This document shows, piece after piece, positions 1 to 8,716 of a stretch of DNA of 64,000 nt (positions are counted from its first letter, which is position 1; every line of letters begins with the position of its first letter). The stretch lies in NCBI RefSeq assembly GCF_023282985.1, contig NZ_JAGQDC010000012.1, forward strand, positions 1 through 64,000, in the 5' to 3' direction. The notes under the pieces were generated by a model. That model saw only the letters and a program-made list of their open reading frames with translations. It was not told where the DNA came from and made no database searches. Position numbers and translations under genes: made by a program. Origin of the DNA: Serratia silvae (lineage in GTDB: Bacteria; Pseudomonadota; Gammaproteobacteria; Enterobacterales; Enterobacteriaceae).

Positions 1-249
1 ACCCAGCAGCCCGCCCAACACGGCACCAACTGCACGGGTATTGGCGATGGAGTCCTGAATATGCAGGCCAAAGTAGGTGCCCATAATGCAGAACACCGAG
101 AAAATGACGTAGCACAGCAGCTTGTGCGGCAGACGGATGGTCACCTGCATCAGCGGAATAAACAGCGGCGTCTTGCTCAGCAGATAGGCAATGACAAGGT
201 ACACGCACATCTGCTGTAGCAGCAGTAACACCTGGTTAAATTCGTACAT
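1..249 (-). CDS. btsS: BtsS (YehU) pyruvate-sensing histidine kinase, N-terminal part only
   Basis: Reverse-strand reading from the ATG at 249 down to the window edge gives about 83 residues starting MYEFNQVLLLLQQMC. They form the first hydrophobic segments of the 5TM-LYT membrane domain. The stretch with CYVIFSVFCIMGTYFG and the GAVLGGLLG loop is nearly the same as E. coli BtsS, the inner-membrane kinase of the BtsSR two-component system that senses extracellular pyruvate. The GAF and kinase domains lie outside the window, so their integrity cannot be judged. It lies downstream of ppiA on the same strand, with the ppiA terminator between them. Confidence 0.88.
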   Translation of the reverse strand, partial: MYEFNQVLLLLQQMCVYLVIAYLLSKTPLFIPLMQVTIRLPHKLLCYVIFSVFCIMGTYFGLHIQDSIANTRAVGAVLGGLLG

Positions 250-374
250 AAAAACGACTCATCCTGAACAACGGGGCGATCAAAAAAGTGCCGGGTATCC
301 GGTCTGCTTATAGGCGGGTAATTAAATCACGCGGGGTCAAAGAAAACAGTGATGCAGGCAAAGCTTCGAGAGGG

Positions 375-406
375 AAAAGCAGGCCGATCCCTAGGCAGGG
401 ACCGGC
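375..406 (-). terminator. Rho-independent terminator of ppiA
   Basis: On the minus strand a 10-bp stem (arms 397-406 and 383-392, one G-T wobble) with a four-base loop is followed by a short T run (AAAA on the plus strand at 375-378). It sits 10 bases after the ppiA stop codon. Confidence 0.75.
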
Positions 407-415
407 TTGGGCGAT

Positions 416-985
416 TTATGGCAACACTTTGGCCGACAGGATCACAATCGGTTTGCTAGGGACATTCTGGTAAGGGCCCACGTTACCGGTTGGCACCTGG
501 GAGATTTTATCAACCACGTCCATACCTTTAACGATCTTGCCAAATACCGCGTAGCCAAAATCACGCTGGCCATGATCGAGGAAAGCATTGTCTGCCACGT
601 TCAGGAAGAACTGGCTGGTGGCGCTGTCTTTATCGGCGGTACGCGCCATGGAAATAGTGCCACGCAGGTTACGCAGGCCGTTGTCGGCTTCGTTCTTGAT
701 CGGTGCATTGGTGGTTTTTTGCTGCATATCCGCAGTAAAACCACCGCCCTGAACCATGAAACCTGGGATCACGCGGTGGAAAACGGTGTTGTTGTAGTAA
801 CCGCTGTTCACGTAGTCAATAAAGTTCTTGGTTGAGACCGGAGCCTTCTGACTGTCGAGCGCCAATTCGATATTCCCTGCCGAGGTGGTCAGCATGACGT
901 GGGTTTCACCGGCGGCTAATGCGGCGGGTGCCATGGCTGTCAGGGAACACAGCGCAACGAAGGTCACTAAAGTACGTTTGAACAT
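416..985 (-). CDS. ppiA: PpiA, periplasmic peptidyl-prolyl cis-trans isomerase (cyclophilin A)
   Basis: Cyclophilin that catalyses proline isomerisation during folding of exported proteins in the periplasm. The first 24 or so residues, from MFKRTLVTF to PAALA, are a typical Sec signal peptide. The core carries [13 protein letters not shown] (the catalytic Arg region) and SQFFLN, and the C-terminus ends [10 protein letters not shown]-like, as in E. coli PpiA. The ATG at 985 was chosen because it has an AGGA ribosome site and gives the usual 189-190 residue length; an in-frame start 30 bases upstream would put a charged tail before the signal peptide. A hairpin terminator follows. In E. coli ppiA adjoins tsgA; here a sugar PTS locus separates them. 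Confidence 0.95.
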   Translation of the reverse strand: MFKRTLVTFVALCSLTAMAPAALAAGETHVMLTTSAGNIELALDSQKAPVSTKNFIDYVNSGYYNNTVFHRVIPGFMVQGGGFTADMQQKTTNAPIKNEADNGLRNLRGTISMARTADKDSATSQFFLNVADNAFLDHGQRDFGYAVFGKIVKGMDVVDKISQVPTGNVGPYQNVPSKPIVILSAKVLP

Positions 986-1297
986 GAACGGGTCCTTTCT
1001 TTGAGATACAAACAACGGAAAAGCGCTTTGATTCTAAAGAGCTGTGCCCAGTAGCGCCAGCCATTTACCTATATTTACTCAATTGCCAGACGTTTCTGAC
1101 TGCGCCCGACTTTATCCTGCGGACAGTATGATCCCCGTACTGATATTTGCCAAGCCGATCACGCATTATTTGCCCATTTTCGCCCTTCGTCGTTTTTTGC
1201 GACATGAATCCCGGTTTGGTTTTGCAATCCAGCTAGGCTAAACAAATGAGAGCGCTCTCATTGGCGCTTATAACCATAATAATACTGGAGAGCAATA
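986..1297. promoter_or_regulatory. Divergent regulatory region between ppiA and the PTS operon
   Basis: This 312-bp gap carries the promoters of ppiA (minus) and of the PTS operon (plus). The only strong signal is the LacI-type palindrome at 1245-1262. A GGAGAG ribosome site lies just before the IIB start. No convincing -35/-10 pair was identified; TTGGTT at 1216 and TAAACA at 1239 are spaced correctly but are poor matches. No small gene is supported. Confidence 0.5.
1245..1262. promoter_or_regulatory. Perfect 18-bp LacI-family operator upstream of the PTS operon
   Basis: AATGAGAGCGCTCTCATT is a perfect palindrome centred on the GCGC typical of LacI/GalR-family operators. It lies 36 bases before the IIB start, where a bound repressor would block initiation or early elongation. 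The LacI-family gene at 4697 at the end of the locus is the obvious candidate ligand-controlled repressor. The match is direct; the pairing with that regulator is inferred. Confidence 0.75.
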
Positions 1298-1603
1298 ATG
1301 AAGAAGATAGTGCTGTGCTGTGCCGCAGGGATGTCCACCAGCATGCTGGTCAAACGCATGCAAACCGAAGCGCAAAAGCGTGAACTGGCCGTAGAGATTG
1401 TGGCCGTACCAGCTGCGGATTTTGAAGCCGAGTTGACAACCGCCAGCGTGGTGCTGTTGGGGCCACAGGTGAAATACGAACTGGCCCGCTTCAGCCAGCT
1501 TGCCGAGCCGCATGGCCTGCAGGTTGCCGTCATCGACATGATGGATTACGGCACCCTGCGCGGTGACAAGGTATTAGACAAAGCCCTCAGCCTGATCGCC
1601 TGA
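1298..1603 (+). CDS. PTS lactose/cellobiose-family EIIB component
   Basis: Small cytoplasmic phosphocarrier of 101 residues that takes phosphate from the EIIA histidine and gives it to the sugar carried by EIIC. The N-terminus MKKIVLCCAAGMSTSML matches the ChbB/CelA phosphocysteine loop; Cys8 is the expected phosphorylation site, followed by the P-loop-like AAGMSTS. The full length matches the family (about 100-106 residues). It is the first gene of a tight IIB-IIC-IIA-GH4 operon, 16 bases before IIC, and lies directly behind the LacI-type operator. The sugar is not readable from sequence; the GH4 partner points to a beta-glucoside such as cellobiose. Confidence 0.9.
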   Translation: MKKIVLCCAAGMSTSMLVKRMQTEAQKRELAVEIVAVPAADFEAELTTASVVLLGPQVKYELARFSQLAEPHGLQVAVIDMMDYGTLRGDKVLDKALSLIA

Positions 1604-1619
1604 CGCCGCGGAGAACCCC

Positions 1620-2945
1620 ATGAGCCTATACGCTTCCCTGATGCGCGTGGTCGAAAACCATATTGCGCCACTGGCCGGCCGGATTGGTAGCCAGCGCCAT
1701 ATTATTGCCATTCGTGACGGTTTTATCAGCGCCATGCCGTTTTTGATCGTCGGCAGTATCATGCTGATCATCGCCAACCCGCCGTTTGACGCGACCACCA
1801 CCTCCAGCTTCGGCCAAGCCTGGTTAGGGTTCGCCAAGAAGCACTGGGACACCATCACCATGCCGTTCTTTATGACCATGGGTTTGATGAGCGTATTTGT
1901 CTCTATTGGTACCGCCTACAGTTTGGCAAAGCACTACGGAATGGATGCCCTGACCGCCGCATTGCTATCGCTGATGGCATTCCTGCTGGCCTCTGCGCCG
2001 CAGGTCGACAACAAGATGTCCCTCGATTTTCTGGGTGGTCAGGGGGTATTCACCGCCCTGATCTGCGCCATTTGGTCGGTCGAACTGATCCGCCTGCTGA
2101 AAAAGTACAATATCACCATCCGTATGCCGGAACAGGTTCCCCCCGCCATTGCCCGTTCGTTTGAACTGCTGTATCCGGTAGTGGGCATTCTGTTGACGGT
2201 CTATCCCATCAGCCTCCTGATGCAAAGCGAATTCCAACTGCTGCTGCCAGCAGCAATTATGCAGGTATTCCAGCCGCTGATTTCCGTTGGCGATACGCTG
2301 CCGGCCATCCTCGTGGCGGTACTGATTGCCAACCTGCTGTGGTTTGCCGGTATTCACGGCGACAACATCGTGACCGGCCTGCTGAACCCGATCTTTATGG
2401 CTAACCTGGCCACCAACGCCGCGCTGGTCGCAAACGGTGCAGCCATGACCCAAACGCTAACCGCGCCATTCTGGTCGTTCTATGTCTGTATCGGCGGCTC
2501 TGGCTCCACGCTGGTGTTGGCCTTCCTCTACCTGCGCAGCCGCTCAATTCATCTGCGCACCATCGGCAAGCTGAGCGTGGTCCCGGCGGCTTTCAATATC
2601 AACGAACCGCTGCTGTTCGGTTCGCCAGTGGTGATGAACCCAACGCTGTTTATCCCGTTGATTGTGGTGCCGATGGTTAACGCCACTCTGGCTTATTTCG
2701 CCCTGCACTGGGACATGGTGGAGAAAATGGTAGCGATGGCCCCCTGGACCGCTCCGGCACCGCTGGGAGCGATGATCTCCGCCTCCTGGGATATTCGTGC
2801 CGCCGTATTGGTGCTGGTGCTAATGGTGATAGACCTGGCGATCTGGCTGCCATTCTTCAAAGTGTATGAAAAACAACTATTGGCGCAGGAACACGAGCAG
2901 GCCGAGGCCGAACGCGAAGCCAGCAACGCCGCCACCGCGCAGTAA
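1620..2945 (+). CDS. PTS lactose/cellobiose-family EIIC permease
   Basis: Inner-membrane sugar-translocating component (441 residues) with about ten hydrophobic segments. It shows the two signature motifs of the lactose/N,N'-diacetylchitobiose/beta-glucoside EIIC family: WFAGIHGDN around residues 241-249, with His247 in the substrate site, and FNINEPLLFGSP around 325-336, with Glu329. Both residues contact the sugar in structurally known ChbC-type porters. The tail is hydrophilic, Glu/Ala rich and probably cytoplasmic. It lies between the IIB and IIA genes with short spacers, so the three soluble and membrane parts are made together. Exact substrate is inferred only as a beta-linked disaccharide or aryl-glucoside. 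Confidence 0.92.
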   Translation: MSLYASLMRVVENHIAPLAGRIGSQRHIIAIRDGFISAMPFLIVGSIMLIIANPPFDATTTSSFGQAWLGFAKKHWDTITMPFFMTMGLMSVFVSIGTAYSLAKHYGMDALTAALLSLMAFLLASAPQVDNKMSLDFLGGQGVFTALICAIWSVELIRLLKKYNITIRMPEQVPPAIARSFELLYPVVGILLTVYPISLLMQSEFQLLLPAAIMQVFQPLISVGDTLPAILVAVLIANLLWFAGIHGDNIVTGLLNPIFMANLATNAALVANGAAMTQTLTAPFWSFYVCIGGSGSTLVLAFLYLRSRSIHLRTIGKLSVVPAAFNINEPLLFGSPVVMNPTLFIPLIVVPMVNATLAYFALHWDMVEKMVAMAPWTAPAPLGAMISASWDIRAAVLVLVLMVIDLAIWLPFFKVYEKQLLAQEHEQAEAEREASNAATAQ

Positions 2946-2958
2946 CAGGAGAAATAAC

Positions 2959-3309
2959 GTGACTGAACTGATGGCTGAAGTCAGCCAGGATTTTGAAAGC
3001 ACCATTATGGAGCTGCTGGTATTTGCCGGTAGCGCCCGCAGCAGCGCACTGATGGCTTTGCAACAGGCCCGTGCCGGTAATTTCACCGGTTCAGCCGAAC
3101 ATATGGCCGAATCCAGGCAGGCCGTAAAGCAGGCCCACCGCATTCAAACCCAACTGATTGGCATGGACGAAGGCTGCGGCAAACTGGCCATCACCCTGAT
3201 CACCGTGCACGCGCAGGATCATTTGATGAACGCCATGGTCATTCAGGATCTGGCCGATGACATGATCGAACTTTATCGCCGTCAGGCACAGCAGGAGGCT
3301 CGCTCATGA
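2959..3309 (+). CDS. PTS lactose/cellobiose-family EIIA component
   Basis: Cytoplasmic phosphocarrier of 116 residues that receives phosphate from HPr. The family signature TVHAQDHLMNA is present, with His84 as the expected phosphorylation site; the helical trimeric EIIA-lac fold fits the whole sequence. A GTG start at 2959 is chosen because AGGAGA at 2947-2952 is well placed. An in-frame upstream start at 2866 would lie inside the IIC gene and add an Arg/Pro-rich segment foreign to the family. Its stop overlaps the GH4 start by four bases (ATGA), indicating translational coupling. Confidence 0.9.
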   Translation: MTELMAEVSQDFESTIMELLVFAGSARSSALMALQQARAGNFTGSAEHMAESRQAVKQAHRIQTQLIGMDEGCGKLAITLITVHAQDHLMNAMVIQDLADDMIELYRRQAQQEARS

Positions 3310-4616
3310 GTTCATTAAAAATCGCCATCATTGGCGGTGGCAGCAGCTACACGCCGGAGCTGGTGGAAGGCCTGATCCTGCGAATTGAAGAGTTGCCAGT
3401 GACCGAGCTGGCGCTGGTAGACGTTGAGCCTGGCCGGGAGAAGGTCGAGATCATTGCTGCCTTAACCCAGCGTATGCTGGCCCGTAACGGCTTGGAGCAG
3501 GTGAAGGTCAGCGTGCATTTCGACCTGGACGAGGCCATTCGCGGTGCCAGTTTCGTCCTCACCCAGTTCCGTGTAGGCCAATTGCCAGCGCGGGCAGCCG
3601 ACGAACGCCTGGGGCTGAAATACCAACTGATCGGCCAGGAAACCACCGGCGTTGGCGGTTTCGCCAAGGCGCTGCGTACTATCCCGGTGATGCTGAACAT
3701 CGCCCGCAAGGTAGAACAGCTGGCCCCCGATGCCTGGATCATCAACTTTACCAACCCGGCAGGTATCGTGACCGAAGCCGTTTCACGCTATACCAAGGCG
3801 AAAATCATCGGCCTGTGTAACGTGCCGATCAGCATGCATCACATGATCGCCAATATGCTGAAGGCCCCTTACGCAGAGGTACAGCTGCAATTCGCCGGGT
3901 TAAACCACATGGTGTGGGTCCACCAGGTGCTACAAAACGGTAAGGACGTGACCGGCAAGGTGATCGACATGCTGTGTGACGGTGCCGCGCTGACCATGAA
4001 CAACATCAAGGAAGAGCCTTGGCCGCCAGAGTTCCTGCGTGCCGTTGGTGCGATCCCCTGCCCTTATCACCGTTATTTTTACCAGACCAAAGAGATGCTG
4101 GCAGAAGAGATTGCCGCCGCTGCCGAGCGCGGCACCCGCGCTGAACAGGTGATGAAAGTGGAGAAGGAGCTGTTCGAGCTGTATGCTGACCCGCATCTCG
4201 ACAGCAAGCCCGAGCAACTCAGTTTCCGTGGCGGCTCCTTCTATTCAGAGGTGGCGCTGGAGCTGATCCGCGCTATTCACAACAATCTTGGCACGCAATT
4301 AGTGGTCAATACCGCAAACCGTGGCGCTATTCGCGGTTTGCCAGACGATGCTGTGATAGAAACCAACTGTATCGTCGATGCTCAGGGCGCCCATCCGATG
4401 ACGTTTGGCCAACTGCCGGAATCCATGCATGCGCTGACCCAGCAGGTTAAAGCCTATGAACGCCTGACGATCGAAGCCGCCGTACATGGCGATCGCCGCA
4501 GTGGTCTGCTGGCGCTGGTCACCAATCCCCTGGTCGCTAACGCCCAAATTGCCCAGCCGCTGTTGGAAGAGGTGCTGGAGGTGAATAAAGCCTATTTACC
4601 GCAGTTTAACGGATAA
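3306..4616 (+). CDS. GH4-family 6-phospho-beta-glucosidase
   Basis: Cytoplasmic enzyme of 436 residues that would hydrolyse the phosphorylated sugar delivered by the PTS to glucose-6-phosphate and an aglycone or glucose. Family GH4 uses NAD+ and a divalent metal. The NAD-binding loop IAIIGGGSSYTPEL lies at residues 6-19. The INFTNPAG motif lies at 146-153, the metal-ligand Cys171 is in LCNVP, and His201 is in GLNHMVW. This pattern resembles LicH/CelF 6-phospho-beta-glucosidases more than alpha-specific members, but that split cannot be settled by eye. It overlaps the EIIA gene by four bases and is last in the structural operon. Confidence 0.9.
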   Translation: MSSLKIAIIGGGSSYTPELVEGLILRIEELPVTELALVDVEPGREKVEIIAALTQRMLARNGLEQVKVSVHFDLDEAIRGASFVLTQFRVGQLPARAADERLGLKYQLIGQETTGVGGFAKALRTIPVMLNIARKVEQLAPDAWIINFTNPAGIVTEAVSRYTKAKIIGLCNVPISMHHMIANMLKAPYAEVQLQFAGLNHMVWVHQVLQNGKDVTGKVIDMLCDGAALTMNNIKEEPWPPEFLRAVGAIPCPYHRYFYQTKEMLAEEIAAAAERGTRAEQVMKVEKELFELYADPHLDSKPEQLSFRGGSFYSEVALELIRAIHNNLGTQLVVNTANRGAIRGLPDDAVIETNCIVDAQGAHPMTFGQLPESMHALTQQVKAYERLTIEAAVHGDRRSGLLALVTNPLVANAQIAQPLLEEVLEVNKAYLPQFNG

Positions 4617-4696
4617 CTATCAACACCGGGTTCGGCTCGCCGGGCCCACTTATCTCCTGTAATCTAGGGGATAAGCCCAGAATCAGGAGCAACAAA

Positions 4697-5677
4697 ATGG
4701 TGACGCTGGAAGATGTTGCAGCAATAGCGGGTGTATCCCGCGCGACTGTGTCACGCGTGGTCAACGGCGACAACAAAGTCAAAGCAGTCACCCGCGAGAA
4801 GGTCAAACAGGCGGTGGCCGAATTGGGCTACACCCCCAACCCCGCGGCCAGAGCGCTGGCATCCAGCCAAAGCAACACCCTGGGTTTGGTCACCACCTCA
4901 TACCGTGGCGGCTTCTTTGGCGCCCTGATGGATTTCGTTCAAACCGAAGCCGAGTCCAACGGTAAACAGCTGCTGGTGACCCAAGGCCGTAACAGTGCAG
5001 AAAATGAACTGCTGGCGATCCAACGCCTGTTCAGCCTGCGTTGCGACGGCGTGATCCTGCACGTGCGCTGTCTCAGTGACGATCGGCTACGCCAGTTGGC
5101 TGCTGAACAGCCCCCCTTTGTGCTACTGGATCGCCTGGTACCCGGTCTGGAAGATCGCTGCGTCACCTTCGATCACGTTTACGCCAGCCAGCTTGCTACC
5201 CAGCAGTTGATCGATGCCGGTCATCGGCGCATTGCCTGTATCAGCGGCCCAGCCCAGCGAGCCTCCAGCCAACTGCGGTTACAAGGATTCCTCAATGCCA
5301 TGCAGGCCGCCAACCTGCAACCGCTAGGCTGCCCGGAAGGGGTGTATGACCTGGAAAGCGGCTACCAGTGCGCTGACCAACTGCTGCGCAGCAAAATGCA
5401 GCCTACGGCGATTTACTGCTGCAACGAAGAAATGGCGATGGGTGCCCTGCTGGCGATCAATGAACGTCATCTGCGCGTACCGCAGGATATTTCGTTGGTC
5501 TGCTATGACAGCGGCGAGCGGGCGCCTTTTGTCCGCCCAGCGCTCACCAGCGTACATTTCCCTATTACCGAGATGGCACAGTATGCCGCTCGTCTGCTGA
5601 TCGATCCACTGACCGCGCCAGTGCGCTTTGAGCCGACCATCATCCAACGCGATTCGATCGCCACACTCGGTAACTGA
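4697..5677 (+). CDS. LacI/GalR-family transcriptional regulator of the PTS locus
   Basis: A 326-residue repressor. Residues 3-24 (TLEDVAAIAGVSRATVSRVVNG) form the classic LacI helix-turn-helix, and PNPAARALASSQSNTLGLV is the hinge leading into a periplasmic-binding-like effector domain. Near the C-terminus, YDSGERAPFVRPALTSV matches the family's last effector-pocket segment. It has an AGGAG ribosome site and starts 80 bases after the GH4 gene on the same strand, so it may be co-transcribed or have its own weak promoter. It likely binds the GAGAGCGCTCTC palindrome at 1245-1262. The inducing ligand is unknown, probably a phosphorylated sugar or the sugar itself. Confidence 0.9.
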   Translation: MVTLEDVAAIAGVSRATVSRVVNGDNKVKAVTREKVKQAVAELGYTPNPAARALASSQSNTLGLVTTSYRGGFFGALMDFVQTEAESNGKQLLVTQGRNSAENELLAIQRLFSLRCDGVILHVRCLSDDRLRQLAAEQPPFVLLDRLVPGLEDRCVTFDHVYASQLATQQLIDAGHRRIACISGPAQRASSQLRLQGFLNAMQAANLQPLGCPEGVYDLESGYQCADQLLRSKMQPTAIYCCNEEMAMGALLAINERHLRVPQDISLVCYDSGERAPFVRPALTSVHFPITEMAQYAARLLIDPLTAPVRFEPTIIQRDSIATLGN

Positions 5678-5908
5678 TCACACAAAACTTAACAACCTTT
5701 CATACCTTGCATCAAAAAATCGATGCTCGTCACATAAACTCCCGTTGTCTATGCTAGGATCCGCCTCCTGGTGGCCTGATCGGGATCTTTTCCTATTTTT
5801 ACCAGGAAAAACCAGCGGCCTTATGCCAGCTTTAAACCTTAGGGATCTCAGGTTACGGCCTGACAGCCTACGGGTATAAACCACAACAAAGATAATCAGG
5901 CCTATTAC

Positions 5909-7093
5909 ATGAATGACAGCAACCGCATCCGGCTAACATGGATCAGCTTCTTCTCTTATGCGCTGACCGGTGCATTAGTGATCGTCACAGGGATGGTGAT
6001 GGGAAACATCGCAGAGTATTTCAATCTGCCGGTTTCCAGTATGAGCAATACCTTTACCTTCCTTAACGCGGGTATTTTGATTTCAATCTTCCTCAATGCC
6101 TGGTTGATGGAAATCATTCCGCTGAAACGTCAGCTGATCTTTGGCTTTATCCTGATGCTGCTGGCCATCGCCGGGCTGATGGTGGGCAAAAGCCTGACCC
6201 TGTTCTCGCTGTGCATGTTTGTGCTCGGCGTGGTCAGCGGTATCACCATGTCGATCGGTACCTTCCTGATCACCCATATGTATGCTGGCCGCCAACGTGG
6301 CTCACGCCTGCTGTTTACCGACTCTTTCTTCAGCATGGCCGGGATGATCTTCCCAATCGTTGCCGCGATGCTGCTGGCGCGTAGCATTGGCTGGTATTGG
6401 GTTTACGCCTGTATCGGGTTGCTGTACCTGGCCATCTTCGTGCTGACGCTGTGCTCCGAGTTCCCGGTTCTGGGTAACAAAGGAGAGAACAGCAGTGAGC
6501 CGGTGGTGAAAGAGAAATGGGGCGTCGGTGTGCTGTTTCTGGCTATCGCCGCGCTATGCTACATCCTTGGCCAGTTGGGCTTTATCCAATGGGTGCCGGA
6601 ATACGCCACCAAAACCTTCGGCATGAATATCGACCAGGCGGGCAAAGTAGTCAGCAATTTCTGGACTTCTTACATGATCGGTATGTGGGTGTTCAGTTTC
6701 GTGCTGCGTTTCTTTGACCTGCAACGCATCGTTACCGTGCTGGCCGCACTGGCAACGGGTGCCATGTACCTGTTTATCAGCACCGATAATCCTGAGTACC
6801 TGAGCTACTACATCATGGCTCTGGGCTTCGTCTCCAGCGCGATCTACACCACGCTGATCACGCTCGGTTCACAGCAGACCAAGGTTTCTTCACCGAAACT
6901 GGTTAACTTTATCCTGACCTGCGGCACCATCGGCACCATGCTGACCTTCGTGGTCACCGGCCCGATTGTTGCCAGCAGCGGAGTCCATGCCGCGCTGACA
7001 ACGGCCAATGGCCTGTATCTGGCCGTGTTTGTGATGTGTCTGCTGCTCGGTTTTGTGACCAAGCACCGCAACCATGGGCATACCACGCATTAA
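5909..7093 (+). CDS. tsgA: TsgA, major facilitator superfamily transporter
   Basis: Inner-membrane protein of 394 residues with about twelve transmembrane segments. It matches E. coli TsgA (YhfC) closely along its length, including [18 protein letters not shown] at the N-terminus, [20 protein letters not shown] in the middle and [19 protein letters not shown] near the end. TsgA has no firmly established substrate; it was named for an effect linked to tellurite and selenite response. A 231-bp gap separates it from the LacI gene, and a strong hairpin terminator follows. In E. coli it lies between ppiA and nirB, and the same neighbourhood is kept here apart from two insertions. Confidence 0.93.
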   Translation: MNDSNRIRLTWISFFSYALTGALVIVTGMVMGNIAEYFNLPVSSMSNTFTFLNAGILISIFLNAWLMEIIPLKRQLIFGFILMLLAIAGLMVGKSLTLFSLCMFVLGVVSGITMSIGTFLITHMYAGRQRGSRLLFTDSFFSMAGMIFPIVAAMLLARSIGWYWVYACIGLLYLAIFVLTLCSEFPVLGNKGENSSEPVVKEKWGVGVLFLAIAALCYILGQLGFIQWVPEYATKTFGMNIDQAGKVVSNFWTSYMIGMWVFSFVLRFFDLQRIVTVLAALATGAMYLFISTDNPEYLSYYIMALGFVSSAIYTTLITLGSQQTKVSSPKLVNFILTCGTIGTMLTFVVTGPIVASSGVHAALTTANGLYLAVFVMCLLLGFVTKHRNHGHTTH

Positions 7094-7115
7094 TTTCTGT
7101 TAGCTTTCCACATGA

Positions 7116-7143
7116 GGGTTCTGCCAACGCAGAACCCTTTTTT
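7116..7143 (+). terminator. Rho-independent terminator of tsgA
   Basis: An 8-bp perfect stem (GGGTTCTG at 7116-7123, CAGAACCC at 7130-7137) with a six-base loop is followed by six T residues. It sits between the convergent tsgA and codA genes; the T run serves the plus-strand transcript. Confidence 0.9.
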
Positions 7144-7147
7144 ATGT

Positions 7148-8431
7148 CTAACGCCTGAAGTCGACCTGCTCTGCCTGCTCCAGATACAGCGTGGTTTGCG
7201 CAGGCTGAGTGGCCGCGATGACCGCACCAGCACGGATCGAATAACGCACCGGCGTCTGGCGGCGTACCGCATCAAAACCGCTGTCTGCCGGAAGAATGAC
7301 CAAATCAGCACTATTGCCCGCACGTAAACCGTAATCCGTCAGGTTCAGGGTTCGTGCGCTGTGGGTGGTGATCAGATTCAAACCGTCATCGATCTGGCCA
7401 TAGCCCATCAGTTGGCAAACATGAAGCCCCATATGCAGCACCTGCAACATATTGGCGGTGCCCAGCGGATACCAGGGATCGAACACGTCGTCATGGCCGA
7501 AGCAGACGTTAATGCCCGCCTCCAGCATCTCTTTCACCCGGGTGATGCCACGCCGTTTAGGATAGGTATCAAATCGCCCTTGCAGGTGAATATTCACCAA
7601 CGGGTTGGCCACGAAGTTGATACCAGACATCTTCAGCAACCGGAACAGCCGTGAGGTATAGGCCCCATTATAGGAATGCATCGCGGTGGTATGGCTGGCG
7701 GTAACCTTGGCGCCCATCTCCAGCTTCAACGCCAACGCGGCCACGGTCTCCACAAAGCGGGACTGCTCGTCGTCAATCTCGTCGCAGTGCACGTCCACCA
7801 GCCGATCATATTTCTGTGCCAGGGCAAAGGCCTTGTGCAGCGATTCCACGCCGTATTCGCGAGTGAATTCAAAATGCGGGATAGCCCCGACCACATCCGC
7901 TCCTAGCCGTAACGCTTCCTCCAACAGGGCTTCTCCATTGGGATATGACAGGATCCCTTCCTGAGGGAAGGCCACGATCTGCAGCGAGATCCAAGGAGCG
8001 ACCTCCTGTTTGACCTCCAGCATGGCGCGCAGCGCGGTCAGTGTAGGATCGGACACGTCGACATGGGTGCGTACATGCTGCACACCGTTGGCGATTTGCC
8101 ATTTCAGCGTCTGCCAGGCGCGCTGCTTCACGTCTTCATGGGTGAGCAGTGCTTTGCGCTCCGCCCAGCGTTCAATGCCTTCAAACAGCGTGCCGGACTG
8201 GTTCCAGGCGGGCTGCCCGGCAGTTTGCGTGGTATCCAGGTGGATATGTGGCTCGATAAACGGCGGCAGCGCTAGCCCACCCTCGGCATCCAACACGTCG
8301 CTGCGCCACTCCACCCCCTCAGGCTGTGGAATGATGTGCGCGATCCGCCCCTGATCGATGGCCAACTGCCATAGTCCTTCATGCCCGCTCAGGCGCAGAT
8401 TATCGATAAACTTTACCGGATTGTTCGCCAT
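7148..8431 (-). CDS. codA: Cytosine deaminase
   Basis: Metal-dependent amidohydrolase of 427 residues that converts cytosine to uracil and ammonia in pyrimidine salvage. Metal and catalytic motifs are in order: His62 and His64 in [16 protein letters not shown] with the catalytic Glu, SHTTAMHSY, and [14 protein letters not shown] with the final Asp. All align with E. coli CodA, which is nearly the same length. The partner permease gene codB, first in the E. coli codBA operon, is not adjacent; the neighbours are tsgA (convergent) and nirB (divergent). Cytosine uptake must therefore be encoded elsewhere, or the enzyme works on internally produced cytosine. An AGAGG ribosome site supports the start. 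Confidence 0.93.
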   Translation of the reverse strand: MANNPVKFIDNLRLSGHEGLWQLAIDQGRIAHIIPQPEGVEWRSDVLDAEGGLALPPFIEPHIHLDTTQTAGQPAWNQSGTLFEGIERWAERKALLTHEDVKQRAWQTLKWQIANGVQHVRTHVDVSDPTLTALRAMLEVKQEVAPWISLQIVAFPQEGILSYPNGEALLEEALRLGADVVGAIPHFEFTREYGVESLHKAFALAQKYDRLVDVHCDEIDDEQSRFVETVAALALKLEMGAKVTASHTTAMHSYNGAYTSRLFRLLKMSGINFVANPLVNIHLQGRFDTYPKRRGITRVKEMLEAGINVCFGHDDVFDPWYPLGTANMLQVLHMGLHVCQLMGYGQIDDGLNLITTHSARTLNLTDYGLRAGNSADLVILPADSGFDAVRRQTPVRYSIRAGAVIAATQPAQTTLYLEQAEQVDFRR

Positions 8432-8615
8432 TATTTACCTCTGCTCGGCTCCCATTTGGTTCATCATACTTGGGCAACCGCGGGCTGACAAAATCACCGA
8501 TTGGCTTTCCTCCCTCTGACTACTCCTCAATGAGTATTTTTTCCTTAACTGTCTCGATTCAGCTAAAGTTGAGCAAAAACCACAACTTATCAAATATCGA
8601 TAAAAATCATAGATA

Positions 8616-8631
8616 TACCACCTTAGAGGTA
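8616..8631. promoter_or_regulatory. NarL/NarP 7-2-7 site upstream of nirB
   Basis: TACCACC, two bases, AGAGGTA form a 7-2-7 inverted heptamer arrangement centred about 28 bp upstream of the FNR site. This is the layout of NarL/NarP sites at enterobacterial nir promoters, where they respond to nitrate and nitrite. One half departs somewhat from the usual heptamer. Confidence 0.65.
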
Positions 8632-8644
8632 TATAGGGGCTATC

Positions 8645-8685
8645 TTGACCTGTATCAATAAATTGCCTTCGGGGAGGAATAAGGT
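8645..8685 (+). promoter_or_regulatory. FNR-dependent nirB promoter (FNR box and -10)
   Basis: TTGACCTGTATCAA at 8645-8658 matches the FNR consensus TTGAT-N4-ATCAA at nine of ten positions. TAAGGT at 8680-8685 is the same weak -10 used by the E. coli nirB promoter as recalled. The spacing would put the FNR centre near -41.5 relative to a start around 8693, a class II activator position. This implies anaerobic induction of the nir operon. It also means the nirB reading frame extension to 8645 runs through the promoter and is not translated. Confidence 0.8.
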
Positions 8686-8716
8686 ACATGCAGGAAATCA
8701 GAATTTTGAGGCAATA

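Noticed and set aside
407-835. 142-codon plus-strand frame opposite ppiA
   Set aside because: It is the antisense shadow of a well-conserved gene with no ribosome site; similar antisense frames opposite dam, malP, nirB and others were left out for the same reason.
8645-8716. N-terminal extension of NirB by 24 residues from an ATG-like start at 8645
   Set aside because: It overlaps the FNR box and the -10 of the nir promoter and is absent from NirB; the ATG at 8717 has a ribosome site.
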